64,000 bases of DNA from an uncultured Corynebacterium sp. (GCF_946222305.1 NZ_CAMIHZ010000002.1:1-64000); one strand, 5' to 3'; positions 33,185-41,915 are shown, counted from the first letter of the stretch. The notes: generated by a model not told the origin, from the letters alone. Numbers and translations are program-made.

Positions 33185-33254
33185 ATTTGTCAGGCTAACC
33201 TATCTTTGGATAGCCTTACTTTTCTAGAGCAAGAGTTAGTGTTGCCTAACTCTT
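33185..33254. promoter_or_regulatory. Three candidate DtxR iron boxes
   Basis: Against the DtxR consensus TTAGGTTAGCCTAACCTAA I count 13/19 matches at 33185-33203, 13/19 at 33205-33223 and 12/19 at 33236-33254. The first two are offset by 20 bp, and the third contains the inverted repeat GAGTTAG/CTAACTC. The array lies upstream of the siderophore importer, fitting iron-dependent repression. Confidence 0.6.
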
Positions 33255-33376
33255 TCGGGCAAGGTGGCGTCAAGAAATAGAGAAGATAGACCCCGCATCG
33301 GCCAGCTCTATAAATGCCCGGGTGACTACCGGCGACATGAAGTAGTTAACCAACCCACGGAAAAGAGACTTTCCCG

Positions 33377-34387
33377 ATGACTTTCTCTCGACTAAAGATC
33401 GCAGCTGTCACGATCGCAGCCGGATTGACCCTTGTCGCCTGCGGATCCGGAAGCACCGATTCCGCGAAGGACGGCAAGGATACCGCTGCGAGCAACGCTG
33501 TAAATGGCCAGACCATCAGCGTGGACGACAACCACGGCACCCAGCAGGTCCCCGAGAAGCCAACCAAGGTTGCCTCCACCGATAACCGCACATTCGAGCT
33601 GCTGGATAAATGGGGAGTGGACCTAGTCGCCGCGCCGAAAAAGATTATTCCGAAGACCCTGCCGAACTACCGGGATAACGGTGAGATTAAAGACATGGGA
33701 AGCCACCGTGAACCCAATATGGAGGCACTGGTTGCTGCCCAGCCGGACCTGATCATCAATGGGCAACGCTTCAAGGACAAGTACGACGAAATCAAGAAGC
33801 TGAACCCGCAGGCGGCGATTGTGGAGTTTGAGCCACGCGAGGGTGAGCCCATGGATAAGGAACTCAAGCGCGAAACCGAAGCAATGGGCAAGATCTTCGG
33901 CAAGGAAGCTGAAGCCAAAAAGCTGATCCAGGATTTCGACAAGGCAATCGCGCGTGCGAAGAAGGCGTACGACCCGAAGAAGAAGGTCATGGCCGTCAAC
34001 GTTTCCGGTGGCGAAATGGGGTATGTCGCGCCTGGTAAGGGCCGCTTCTTTGGGCCGGTCTTCGATTGGCTGCAGCTGACCCCGGCGCTCGAGGTGGCCA
34101 ACGCTAGCGATGACCACCAAGGCGACGACATCAGCGTGGAGGCCATTGCCAAGTCCAAGCCAGACGTGATGTTGGTCATGGACCGCGATGCCGCAATCAC
34201 TGCCTCCGAGGAGCCCGGTTACAAGCCCGCCGCTGATGTGCTGAAGGGGACCGAAGCGCTGAAGAATGTGCCGGCGGTTAAGGATAAGCGCATCGTTTTT
34301 GCAGCAGAGGATACCTACCTCAACGAAGGCATCATCACCTATACCAAGCTTCTCAACGATATTGCGGAAGCTTTCGAAAAAGCATAG
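33377..34387 (+). CDS. Siderophore-binding lipoprotein of an iron ABC importer
   Basis: This 336-residue periplasmic-binding-protein-like lipoprotein has a signal peptide with lipobox TLVAC (Cys about 22). The mature part resembles the CeuE/YclQ/FatB group, which binds catecholate or petrobactin-type ferric siderophores. Recognisable segments are VPEKPTKVASTDNRTFELLDK, MGSHREPNMEALVAAQPDLI and VNVSGGEMGYVAPG. It heads a four-gene importer with two permeases and an ATPase and lies behind candidate DtxR boxes. The exact siderophore is not determinable. Confidence 0.9.
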   Translation: MTFSRLKIAAVTIAAGLTLVACGSGSTDSAKDGKDTAASNAVNGQTISVDDNHGTQQVPEKPTKVASTDNRTFELLDKWGVDLVAAPKKIIPKTLPNYRDNGEIKDMGSHREPNMEALVAAQPDLIINGQRFKDKYDEIKKLNPQAAIVEFEPREGEPMDKELKRETEAMGKIFGKEAEAKKLIQDFDKAIARAKKAYDPKKKVMAVNVSGGEMGYVAPGKGRFFGPVFDWLQLTPALEVANASDDHQGDDISVEAIAKSKPDVMLVMDRDAAITASEEPGYKPAADVLKGTEALKNVPAVKDKRIVFAAEDTYLNEGIITYTKLLNDIAEAFEKA

Positions 34388-34469
34388 ACCCTGCTGCGCG
34401 GCCCTACTGAGGTAGCGGATCGCCGCCGCAGTCACTAGCCGCGTACAACCCCACAGATAGGAGAGTGAG

Positions 34470-35513
34470 TTGAGCACCGCCCTGAACGAATCCAGCGATC
34501 GGCATACCGGCACCGCCCATGCCGACCGGGCACAGCGCGGCCAGGGGACTGCACGCACCACACGCAGCAAACGCTTCGACGTCAAGTTGCTGCTCGCTTT
34601 CCTACTAGTCGCACTATTGCTGGGGGCCAGCTTGCTGACCGGCGAGTACGACATCTTCAGCGGCGAGAGCGGAGCCGAGATGTTCGCCCTCACCCGCGTG
34701 CCCCGCACCATCGCGCTAGTACTTGCGGGCGCGGCCATGGCGATGTCCGGCCTGGTCATGCAGATGTTGACCCAGAACCGCTTCGTCTCACCCACCACCA
34801 CCGGGACAACTGAGTGGGCTGGCTTGGGGTTGCTACTGGTCATGATTGCCATGCCTACCGCTTCGGTCACCGAGCGGATGATCGGCGCTATCGTCGCCTC
34901 TTTCATCGGCACGATGGTCTTCTTCCTCTTCCTGCGCCGGGTTTCTTTGCGGTCGTCGCTGATTGTTCCCATCGTGGGCATCATGCTGGGCGCCGTGGTT
35001 TCTTCGGTCTCTACTTTTATCGCTTTACAGTTCGACGCCCTGCAGTCCCTGACTGTGTGGTTCGCCGGCAGTTTCACCAGCGTGTTTAAGGGGCAGTACG
35101 AAGTCCTTTGGATCGTGGCGGGAGTAGTCGTCGCGGTGTTCCTCATCGCCGACCGCCTGACGGTGGCTGGTCTGGGCGAAGACATCGCCACGGGCCTAGG
35201 TCTGAATTACCAACGCGTGCTGTTCATCGGCACCGGGCTGGTCGCGGTGGCGACGGGAGTGGTGACCGTCGTGGTGGGAAACCTTCCCTTCCTAGGGCTG
35301 ATCGTTCCGAACCTCGTGTCCATGATTCGCGGAGACGACTTGCGCAGCAACCTGCCGTGGGTCGCCCTGACCGGCATCGCAGTGGTCGCGGTGTGCGATC
35401 TGCTTGCTCGGGTGGTGATCGCGCCTTTCGAAATACCAGTGTCGGTCATCCTCGGCGTGGTGGGAGCCGCCGTTTTCATCGCAATGATTGTGAGGCAACG
35501 TCGCCGTGGCTAA
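34470..35513 (+). CDS. Iron-siderophore ABC permease (FecCD family), subunit 1
   Basis: This 347-residue FecCD/BtuC-type permease has RVPRTIALVLAGAAMAMSG, the family signature region near helix 2, and the ATPase-coupling loop GLGEDIATGLGLNYQR. VVVGNLPFLGLIVPNLVSMIRG is the conserved segment before the last helices. The N-terminal 35 residues are hydrophilic. The start is TTG with AGGAG at 34459-34463. The next permease gene overlaps by eight bases. Confidence 0.92.
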   Translation: MSTALNESSDRHTGTAHADRAQRGQGTARTTRSKRFDVKLLLAFLLVALLLGASLLTGEYDIFSGESGAEMFALTRVPRTIALVLAGAAMAMSGLVMQMLTQNRFVSPTTTGTTEWAGLGLLLVMIAMPTASVTERMIGAIVASFIGTMVFFLFLRRVSLRSSLIVPIVGIMLGAVVSSVSTFIALQFDALQSLTVWFAGSFTSVFKGQYEVLWIVAGVVVAVFLIADRLTVAGLGEDIATGLGLNYQRVLFIGTGLVAVATGVVTVVVGNLPFLGLIVPNLVSMIRGDDLRSNLPWVALTGIAVVAVCDLLARVVIAPFEIPVSVILGVVGAAVFIAMIVRQRRRG

Positions 35514-36657
35514 CAGGATCTCAATGTCCCAAGCACCAACTGAGCGTGCGACCTTACCGACGGGTTCGCAGACAAGTCTCTCCGATGGCTCTGGTGGATC
35601 TAATGGCTTCGGCGATCATGGCTCTGCTGCTCGCCATACAGCTCGTTCGTCCATCGCTCGCTCCGCCGGGGCATTTGCCTCCCCCAAAATGCGCCGCACG
35701 TATTGGCTAATCCTCATCGGGCTAGTCATCGCAGGACTCGCCTTCGCATTCGGCCTCCTCGCCTACGGTAACCCCATGCCAGTCGGGTCAGAAGCATTCT
35801 GGTTGCTGGCCGAGCGCCGCATGAACGCCGTCATCGCGATCGCCATCGTGGCGTTTTGCCAATCGCTTGCCACGGTCGCCTTCCACACAGTGACGAATAA
35901 TCGAATCATCACTCCATCGATCATGGGGTTTGAATCGCTCTATGTTGCCTTGCACACCGCCACGGTATATTTCCTAGGCATCGCCGGAATGGATGCCGGC
36001 CGTTCCACTCCGATGTACCTCGCGCAGATTGGCCTCATGGTGATCGTGGCCGTCATGCTTTACGGATGGTTGCTTACCGGCAAACGCGGCAACATGCATT
36101 CCCTGCTTCTCGTGGGCATCGTCATGGGCGCGGGCTTGGGTTCGGTTTCCACCTTCCTGCAGCGCATGCTTACTCCCAGCGAATTCGACGTGCTGACTGC
36201 CCGCTTGTTCGGCAGCGTCTCGAATGCTGACCCCGCGTACTTCCCAATTTCGCTGGTGCTCGTGGGCCTAGCTGGAGTTGGTGTGCTGGCGATGGGGCGT
36301 CGTCTCAACGTACTTTCTTTGGGACCCGACGCCACGACGAACCTCGGCCTCAACCACCGCAGGACCTCGATAGTCGTGTTGGTGTTGGTCACAGTGCTGA
36401 TGGCTGTATCCACAGCATTGGTCGGGCCGATGACGTTCCTCGGGTTCCTTGTGGCAACCTTGGCCTACCAATTTGCCGGAACGTATGACCACCGTTTCGT
36501 TTTCCCCATGGCATTTGCCACCGCTTTCGTTGTCCTGACCAGCGCCTACTTCGTGATGAATCACGTGTTCTACGCCCAGGGCGTGGTCAGCATCATTATC
36601 GAATTGGTGGGTGGCTCGTTGTTCCTGTACGTCATCTTGCGAAAGGGCAAACTGTGA
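35506..36657 (+). CDS. Iron-siderophore ABC permease (FecCD family), subunit 2
   Basis: This is the second, 383-residue FecCD permease and the heterodimer partner of the preceding one. A Ser/Gly/Ala-rich hydrophilic N-terminus of about 60 residues precedes about nine helices. The coupling loop is LSLGPDATTNLGLNHRR, and ALVGPMTFLGFLVATLAYQF is the conserved late motif. The GTG start at 35506 lies inside the preceding gene, and its stop overlaps the ATPase start (GTGA). The tight overlaps indicate a single translated unit. Confidence 0.92.
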   Translation: MANRISMSQAPTERATLPTGSQTSLSDGSGGSNGFGDHGSAARHTARSSIARSAGAFASPKMRRTYWLILIGLVIAGLAFAFGLLAYGNPMPVGSEAFWLLAERRMNAVIAIAIVAFCQSLATVAFHTVTNNRIITPSIMGFESLYVALHTATVYFLGIAGMDAGRSTPMYLAQIGLMVIVAVMLYGWLLTGKRGNMHSLLLVGIVMGAGLGSVSTFLQRMLTPSEFDVLTARLFGSVSNADPAYFPISLVLVGLAGVGVLAMGRRLNVLSLGPDATTNLGLNHRRTSIVVLVLVTVLMAVSTALVGPMTFLGFLVATLAYQFAGTYDHRFVFPMAFATAFVVLTSAYFVMNHVFYAQGVVSIIIELVGGSLFLYVILRKGKL

Positions 36658-37409
36658 TTCGTTTGGACAATGTGCGCAAGGCGTACAGCAGTGAGGTAGC
36701 GATCGGCCCAGCCAATCTGGAAATCCCCGCCCAGGGGATAACGGCATTGGTGGGCCCGAACGGCGCGGGTAAGTCCACGTTGCTCACCATGATTGGGCGG
36801 CTGTTGGGGCTTGATGAAGGCCAGATCACGGTTGCTGGCATGGATGTATCGACCGCGAAGTCCAAAGACCTGGCTAAGGTACTTTCGATCCTGCGACAGG
36901 AGAACCATTTCATCACCAAGCTGACTGTGCGCCAGCTAGTCGGGTTTGGGCGGTTCCCTTATTCCAAAGGCCGGCTGAATAAGAACGATGAGGACATCAT
37001 CAGCCGGTATATCGACTTTCTGCACCTTACAGACTTAGAGAACCGGTACCTAGACGAGCTATCGGGCGGGCAACGTCAACGGGCTTATGTGGCAATGGTG
37101 CTGTGCCAAGAAACTGATTACGTCCTGTTGGATGAGCCACTCAACAACCTGGACATTGAGCATTCCGTGCAGATGATGAGCCACCTGCAGCGCGCCGCCA
37201 AAGAATTCGGGCGCACGATCATCGTGGTGCTGCACGATATCAATTTCGCAGCAAAATACGCGGACTACATCTGCGCCGTAAAGAATGGCCAAATCGTACG
37301 ATTCGGCCCCAGTGCAGACATCATGGATGGGAAAATCCTCACGGAAATTTTCAACACTCCGGTAACGGTCATCGACGGCCCGGATGGCCCGCTGGCGGTT
37401 TATTACTAG
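36654..37409 (+). CDS. Iron-siderophore ABC ATPase
   Basis: This 251-residue ATPase powers the two FecCD permeases. Walker A is GPNGAGKST, the Q loop is in LRQENHF, the signature is LSGGQRQRA, Walker B is DYVLLDEPLNNLD and the switch His is in VVLHDINFA. It belongs to the FepC/YclP group. The C-terminus is short, without a regulatory domain. The GTG start overlaps the permease stop by four bases. Confidence 0.95.
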   Translation: MIRLDNVRKAYSSEVAIGPANLEIPAQGITALVGPNGAGKSTLLTMIGRLLGLDEGQITVAGMDVSTAKSKDLAKVLSILRQENHFITKLTVRQLVGFGRFPYSKGRLNKNDEDIISRYIDFLHLTDLENRYLDELSGGQRQRAYVAMVLCQETDYVLLDEPLNNLDIEHSVQMMSHLQRAAKEFGRTIIVVLHDINFAAKYADYICAVKNGQIVRFGPSADIMDGKILTEIFNTPVTVIDGPDGPLAVYY

Positions 37410-37450
37410 CGCAGTACGCACGGTTCGTCGGTGTGCGTCCGACCACCCGC

Positions 37451-37456
37451 TAACAT
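37451..37456 (+). promoter_or_regulatory. -10 hexamer TAACAT, leaderless start of rmlC
   Basis: TAACAT ends 7 nt before the ATG at 37464, with no Shine-Dalgarno. This separates rmlC-rmlA-kinase from the iron operon. Confidence 0.5.
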
Positions 37457-37463
37457 TGTTCCC

Positions 37464-38189
37464 ATGAGCGATACCCAGCTGACCACCGTTGCCGACGGCC
37501 GTTCCATCGCCGAAGTCTTGGAGCACGCCGAGCCCGGAACCATCGTTGATCTCCCCATCTCGGGCGCCTGGGTGTACGTGCCGCGCGTATTCGGCGACGA
37601 CCGTGGCAGTTTCCACGAGGCGTTCCGCGCAGAACAATTTACGGAGAAACTCGGCTATCCCCTCAATATTGCGCAGTCGAATCTCTCCCGTTCGGGGGCG
37701 AACGTCATCCGCGGCATCCACCTTGCGGAGGTGCCTCCTGGGCAGGCGAAGCTGGTGACGTGCGTGGCCGGTGGTGTTACCGATGTGCTGGTCGACCTGC
37801 GCATAGGTTCCCCCACCTACGGGAAAAACCTGCAGATCCCCCTCACTGAGGAAAATAACTACGCCCTATTCGTTCCCTTGGGCGTGGGGCACGGGGTGGC
37901 GTCGGAACAAAGAGGCGCCACGTTGTACTACCTAGTGACCGAAGCCTACGACCCAGAGCGGGAGTTTGGCCTTTTTCCATTCGACGCCACGCTGGGCATC
38001 GATTGGCCGGTGGAGCAGTCGGCCGCGGTCCTTTCGGAGAAGGACTCCGCTGCGCCTCACCTCAAAGAAGTGGAGGAGCGGCTGAGCAGCTTCAATGAAG
38101 TGCGCGCATGGGAAAAGCAGATGCGCACGGATTGGGCAGAAGCACTCGCGGAATCCGAGGCATGGGGTCAGGAAGACGGCAGGGGGTAA
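37464..38189 (+). CDS. rmlC: dTDP-4-dehydrorhamnose 3,5-epimerase
   Basis: This 241-residue cupin enzyme acts third in dTDP-rhamnose synthesis. Family motifs are FGDDRGSFHEAFR, SNLSRSGANVIRGIHLAE (catalytic His), GGVTDVLVDLRIGSPTYGK and YLVTEAYDPEREFG. The last 45 residues are a charged helical tail. In C. glutamicum and relatives the gene encodes a fused RmlCD protein that also carries the NADPH-dependent RmlD reductase. Here the protein stops after the epimerase, and no rmlD is present in the window. Confidence 0.92.
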   Translation: MSDTQLTTVADGRSIAEVLEHAEPGTIVDLPISGAWVYVPRVFGDDRGSFHEAFRAEQFTEKLGYPLNIAQSNLSRSGANVIRGIHLAEVPPGQAKLVTCVAGGVTDVLVDLRIGSPTYGKNLQIPLTEENNYALFVPLGVGHGVASEQRGATLYYLVTEAYDPEREFGLFPFDATLGIDWPVEQSAAVLSEKDSAAPHLKEVEERLSSFNEVRAWEKQMRTDWAEALAESEAWGQEDGRG

Positions 38190-38195
38190 ACGCTG

Positions 38196-39074
38196 ATGAA
38201 AGGCATTATTCTCGCCGGCGGAACGGGCAGTCGGCTGTGGCCGATTACGCAAGGCGTGTCCAAACAGCTGGTGCCAGTGTATGACAAACCGATGATCTAC
38301 TATCCGCTGACCACCTTGATGCTCGCCGGGGTGCGAGAGATTCTGGTGATCACCACGGCTGCGGATGCCGAGCAGTTCAAGAGGTTGCTGGGGGATGGCA
38401 ACCAGTTCGGGGTGAACTTGTCCTATGCGGTCCAGGATCATCCAGGCGGGTTGGCCGAAGCATTCATTGTGGGGGAGGAGTTCATCGGCGAGGACCCGGT
38501 GGCCCTGGTGCTCGGCGACAATATCTTCTATGGCGCCGGTCTGGGGACGCAGCTGCGCCGTTTTAACAACCCGGACGGCGGCGCGATTTTCGCGTACTGG
38601 GTTGCCGAACCGCAGGCCTATGGTGTGGTGGATTTTGATGAGCACGGCCGAGCGTTGAGCTTGGAGGAGAAGCCACGTCGACCGAAGTCGAACTATGCCG
38701 TGCCTGGGTTGTACTTTTATTCAGCGGATGTGGTGCAGATCGCCAAGGGACTGAAACCCAGCGAGCGTGGGGAACTGGAAATCACCGACATCAACCGGGC
38801 CTACCTGGAGCAGGGACGTTTGCACGTGGAAGTGCTGCCGCGCGGAACCGCATGGCTAGATACCGGAACGGTTGATGATCTCGCCGCGGCTGGGGATTTT
38901 GTGCGCGCCATTGAAAAGCGCCAGGGCTTGAAGGTCAGCTGTCCAGAGGAAGTAGCGTGGCGGCTGGGCTACATCGATGATAACCAGCTGAAAACTCGTG
39001 CCGATGCTTTGGCTAAGAGCGCTTATGGTCGCTACTTGCAGCACCTGCTGGTGCGAGAGGAAGTAGGTGGATAA
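38196..39074 (+). CDS. rmlA: Glucose-1-phosphate thymidylyltransferase
   Basis: This first enzyme of dTDP-rhamnose synthesis makes dTDP-glucose. The nucleotide-binding signature GIILAGGTGSRLWPIT with SKQLVPVYDKPMIYYPL is at the N-terminus; VLGDNIFYG, EEKPRRPKSNYAVPGLYFY, GELEITDIN and WLDTGT follow in order. The length of 292 is typical. It follows rmlC by 6 nt and precedes the kinase by 6 nt, so the three are one operon. Confidence 0.96.
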   Translation: MKGIILAGGTGSRLWPITQGVSKQLVPVYDKPMIYYPLTTLMLAGVREILVITTAADAEQFKRLLGDGNQFGVNLSYAVQDHPGGLAEAFIVGEEFIGEDPVALVLGDNIFYGAGLGTQLRRFNNPDGGAIFAYWVAEPQAYGVVDFDEHGRALSLEEKPRRPKSNYAVPGLYFYSADVVQIAKGLKPSERGELEITDINRAYLEQGRLHVEVLPRGTAWLDTGTVDDLAAAGDFVRAIEKRQGLKVSCPEEVAWRLGYIDDNQLKTRADALAKSAYGRYLQHLLVREEVGG

Positions 39075-39080
39075 CCCGCT

Positions 39081-40067
39081 ATGGTTGCTTTGAATAAACT
39101 GCCGGACATGGTGCGCCGGACGTGGCGCGACCTGTCCTGGAGCAGCGAGGAAGTGCCAGTACAGGGCATGGATCACGCGGTTATGATTCTGCGTGGTATT
39201 AGTTCCACCGAAGGTGAGCTGCAGGGCATGGTGCCGGAATCCACCGTGGTCCGGGTGCCGCACGAAGCGGAGTATCGCGATCAAGCTCCCTTGGAATCGG
39301 CGCTCATCTCGCAGCTATTCCGTGGATCTTCAGTGCGCGTGCCGGAGACCGTGCGCCAAGCGTATGCACGCGGAACCTTTAATACCCCGAACCCAGTCAT
39401 GCTGACGTTGCAAACTGAAGTGACGGGCAAACCTCTGACGAAGGAACTCTGGGGCACCCTCAACGAGGATCAGCGTGAATGGGCTGCGGAACAATTGGGC
39501 AGCCTATTGGCCAGTATGCACACCATGGATCCGGACTTGCTGCCGGTGAGCCGTGTGGAAAACTGGTGGTCGGACGGTGCTGCGACATCCACTCTCAATG
39601 AATCCGCGCGGACCCTGCCGGGAAAATTCGCGCTGATGAAATCGAGGGTGGCGGATTTTCTGGCTCCAAACTTGACGGATGAGGAGATGGAAGCGGTCGA
39701 GGAAAATTTTGCGAAGATCGATCAGCTGCTCGCCCGTCCCCATCAGCAGCGGTGCCTCACCCACTCCGATCTCTTCCATTCCCACCTGCTGTGGAACGCT
39801 GAAGGGGGAGTAGGTGTGATCGATTTCTCCGACATGACTGTGGGTGACCCAGCGGTCGATTACTGCCACTTCGTGGATATCGACCCTGGCCTGCAAGAAC
39901 GCGTGCTGCAGCTGGCATTGGAAAACGGTCCTGAGGACCTGTATCAAGTTGTCGACGGAGTGCCACGCTTGCTGGAACGCGCGCGTATCTACAAGCAATG
40001 GGACAATATTTTCCTGCTTATCGATCACTACCGCACGGGTCGATCCCCACGGGTGCAGCTGCTCTAG
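39081..40067 (+). CDS. APH-fold phosphotransferase
   Basis: This 328-residue aminoglycoside/macrolide-phosphotransferase-fold protein has the catalytic loop LTHSDLFHSHLLW and the metal-binding GVIDFSDMTVGDPAVDY. The usual loop Asn is His, as also occurs in macrolide 2'-phosphotransferases, so the site may still be active. The N-terminal lobe has VPHEAEYRDQAPLE. It ends the rmlC-rmlA operon, so a sugar-related or housekeeping substrate is as likely as an antibiotic. Resistance cannot be claimed from sequence. Confidence 0.8.
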   Translation: MVALNKLPDMVRRTWRDLSWSSEEVPVQGMDHAVMILRGISSTEGELQGMVPESTVVRVPHEAEYRDQAPLESALISQLFRGSSVRVPETVRQAYARGTFNTPNPVMLTLQTEVTGKPLTKELWGTLNEDQREWAAEQLGSLLASMHTMDPDLLPVSRVENWWSDGAATSTLNESARTLPGKFALMKSRVADFLAPNLTDEEMEAVEENFAKIDQLLARPHQQRCLTHSDLFHSHLLWNAEGGVGVIDFSDMTVGDPAVDYCHFVDIDPGLQERVLQLALENGPEDLYQVVDGVPRLLERARIYKQWDNIFLLIDHYRTGRSPRVQLL

Positions 40068-40153
40068 AGGGCTCTTTTGTGTCCGGGGTTCATGCTCTAG
40101 GGACTTGCGGCCATGCCCCGGCGTTTGAAAACTTTCGGACGATTCCCCAGCCT

Positions 40154-40594
40154 TTAGGAATCGGTGTCCGGGCGTCGATCATCCGGGTGGCCCTGGCCAG
40201 GATTGTCTAGATCCGGGCGGTTCGGAGGGTCTTGCTCTAACCGTTTTTGATCCAGCCGTTCTTGGTTCAGCTGTTCTTGGTTCAGCTGTTCTTGGTTCAG
40301 CTGTTCTTGTTCCCGTCGCCGTTGCTCCAGCCTTTCTTGGCGTGCCCGCTGCTCGGCCTCCCGCTCCGCTTGACGCTCTTGTTCGCGACGCTGCTTGAAG
40401 CGCTCCTTTTCGATATTCCACAAAAAGTCCGGATCATCGTCCGGCCCCTTCGCTCGAGTCTCGGGTTGCTGCTTCTTTCGGCCTAATTGACTGACGCCCC
40501 TCGCAGCCCCCGATTGCCCAGAGCCTGGTCCAAATGCCTTCCATAGCAACACGATGGTCACAATGATCAGCACAAGCAGAATTAATCGGCCCAT
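40154..40594 (-). CDS. Single-pass membrane protein with Gln-rich repeat tail
   Basis: This 146-residue protein starts with one membrane helix (LILLVLIIVTIVLLWKAF). A charged region (PDDDPDFLWNIEKERFKQR) and an Arg/Glu/Gln coiled-coil follow, with tandem EQLNQ pentapeptides, and the tail is Asp/Pro-rich. AAGGAG upstream supports ATG 40594 over longer frames. The function is unknown. The repeat lies in a 15-bp tandem array and is prone to length change. Confidence 0.75.
   Translation of the reverse strand: MGRLILLVLIIVTIVLLWKAFGPGSGQSGAARGVSQLGRKKQQPETRAKGPDDDPDFLWNIEKERFKQRREQERQAEREAEQRARQERLEQRRREQEQLNQEQLNQEQLNQERLDQKRLEQDPPNRPDLDNPGQGHPDDRRPDTDS
40259..40303. repeat. 15-bp tandem repeat in the Gln-rich tail
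   Basis: Three consecutive copies of ttcttggttcagctg (40259-40273, 40274-40288, 40289-40303) are flanked by degenerate copies. They encode EQLNQ pentapeptides on the minus strand. Copy changes stay in frame. Confidence 0.9.
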
Positions 40595-40807
40595 GGAAAA
40601 CTCCTTACGTGGAGACTGCGGGGCGTCGAACCAAAAAAGGGAGAATGCCCACCCCACAACGTTGACTGGATAGGGACTTCGTACAAGTTGTAGCAGAAAG
40701 CCGGATTGCGCAAGACAGGTAGCGTTTGTGAGGTAAATCGAGAAACCCACTTCTGGTGCTAGGGTGGTGAAGTTGCTTTGGAGCGCGGATGCGAACACGG
40801 AGGGTAT

Positions 40808-41365
40808 ATGAAGCCTGAGTATCGTCGCCCCTCGAAGGGGCTTATAGGTTTCGCACTGGTCGGATATGCCGCGGTGATTCTGGCGCTGACTACCCTTAAG
40901 GCGTTCTTCCAGATCGGTTATTTATGGAAACCGGAAAATCAGCGCACACGCGAACTGCTACTGGTGCCGTTTGAAATGGCACGGCGGTCAACCACATGGT
41001 TTGGGCCGGTGTTCGACTATGTCGGCAATGTGGCGTTCTTTGTACCGCTGGGAATGTTGTTGTTAGTCGCTTTGTACCAGCAGTCGCGACCGCTACTCAA
41101 AACCGTAGCGATTGCAGTGGTGTTCAGTCTGTGCGTGGAGACCGTTCAATATGTCTTCGAACTCGGTCGCACGAGCACCGACGATGTATGGTGCAACGCA
41201 TTAGGAGCACTGGTTGGTGCTTGGTTTGCCAGGCTGTGCGGTCCGAAATTTCACAAGCTTTGGGTATGGCTGGCTATTGTTTTGACGTTGGTCTTCGCAG
41301 TCCTCGTGGGGTTGGGGGAACGGTTGGGTGACCCTGAAAAGGTTGTGGAACTCGAAAATTCCTAA
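40808..41365 (+). CDS. VanZ-like family membrane protein
   Basis: This 185-residue protein has four to five membrane helices and the VanZ core: FDYVGNVAFFVPLGMLLL, followed by LCVETVQYVFELGRTSTDDVWCNALGALVGAWFA. VanZ-like proteins are widespread in actinobacteria; most have no known function, and the link to teicoplanin resistance applies to one plasmid protein. GGAGGG precedes the ATG. DUF4229 and menA follow, the latter on the other strand. Confidence 0.87.
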   Translation: MKPEYRRPSKGLIGFALVGYAAVILALTTLKAFFQIGYLWKPENQRTRELLLVPFEMARRSTTWFGPVFDYVGNVAFFVPLGMLLLVALYQQSRPLLKTVAIAVVFSLCVETVQYVFELGRTSTDDVWCNALGALVGAWFARLCGPKFHKLWVWLAIVLTLVFAVLVGLGERLGDPEKVVELENS

Positions 41366-41455
41366 AGGGCTGGCCTGTGGTTGCTAGAGCCATCGAGATG
41401 CACTGCGGTGAGCCACGCGACCGAAGGCAAATAGCTTTAACCAACCCCACGGCGC

Positions 41456-41461
41456 TAGGCT
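41456..41461 (+). promoter_or_regulatory. -10 hexamer TAGGCT, leaderless start of the DUF4229 gene
   Basis: TAGGCT ends 8 nt before the GTG at 41470. Confidence 0.45.
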
Positions 41462-41469
41462 CAACATCT

Positions 41470-41841
41470 GTGAGTGAAGAAGCAAACCTCAACAAGGATC
41501 AAACTGCGGCCGCTGCGGCCCGCCCAGTGACGGAAGCTACCGACCAGCCGAAGCTATCTTCTTCGACGAAGAAGGACGTGCTGCTTTACGGGCTTGCGCG
41601 CTTGCTGCTGTTCGTGGTGCTGACGGCGCTGATCCACGGAATCGTGATGGCTCTCGGAATGGCGCATACTTTCCCGCTTCTCATGAGCGCCCTGCTGGCC
41701 CTGATTCTGGCCCTGCCACTCTCCATGCTGTTGTTCCGTAAACTCCGCCTGCGTGTCAATCGAGAGATCGCGAATTGGGATGCCGACCGTCGCGCGCACA
41801 AGGAGCAGATGCGTCGTCAATTGCAGGAGCGGTTGGACTGA
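41470..41841 (+). CDS. DUF4229 domain membrane protein
   Basis: This 123-residue protein has a hydrophilic, Ala-rich N-terminus and two helices (LARLLLFVVLTALIHGIVMAL and LLMSALLALILALPLSMLLF). It ends in the basic tail RKLRLRVNREIANWDADRR typical of DUF4229. The family is found in actinobacteria next to menA and has no known function. GTG 41470 is preferred over an upstream in-frame GTG at 41377 because of the -10 hexamer and the family length. Confidence 0.8.
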   Translation: MSEEANLNKDQTAAAAARPVTEATDQPKLSSSTKKDVLLYGLARLLLFVVLTALIHGIVMALGMAHTFPLLMSALLALILALPLSMLLFRKLRLRVNREIANWDADRRAHKEQMRRQLQERLD

Positions 41842-41915
41842 CTGCGCAGGATTGGACGAGCTGCGCTGGGTTGGACTGGTCACACGCGGGTTGAGCTAGC
41901 TGCCCCAAAGAGGGG

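Noticed and set aside
33623..35191. 522-codon open frame on the minus strand across the siderophore genes
   Set aside because: It is antisense to two clear transport genes with full family motifs; its translation is Thr/Arg/Ser-rich with no domain, a typical mirror of GC-rich coding sequence.
39081..40067. Antibiotic resistance kinase
   Set aside because: The APH fold is clear, but operon context with rmlC-rmlA and the lack of a close match to a known resistance enzyme make this unsupported.
29500..40600. Genomic island carrying rml and iron genes
   Set aside because: There is no integrase, transposase, tRNA boundary or flanking direct repeat; the remnant at 29687-29797 suggests rearrangement, but the genes are ordinary corynebacterial core.
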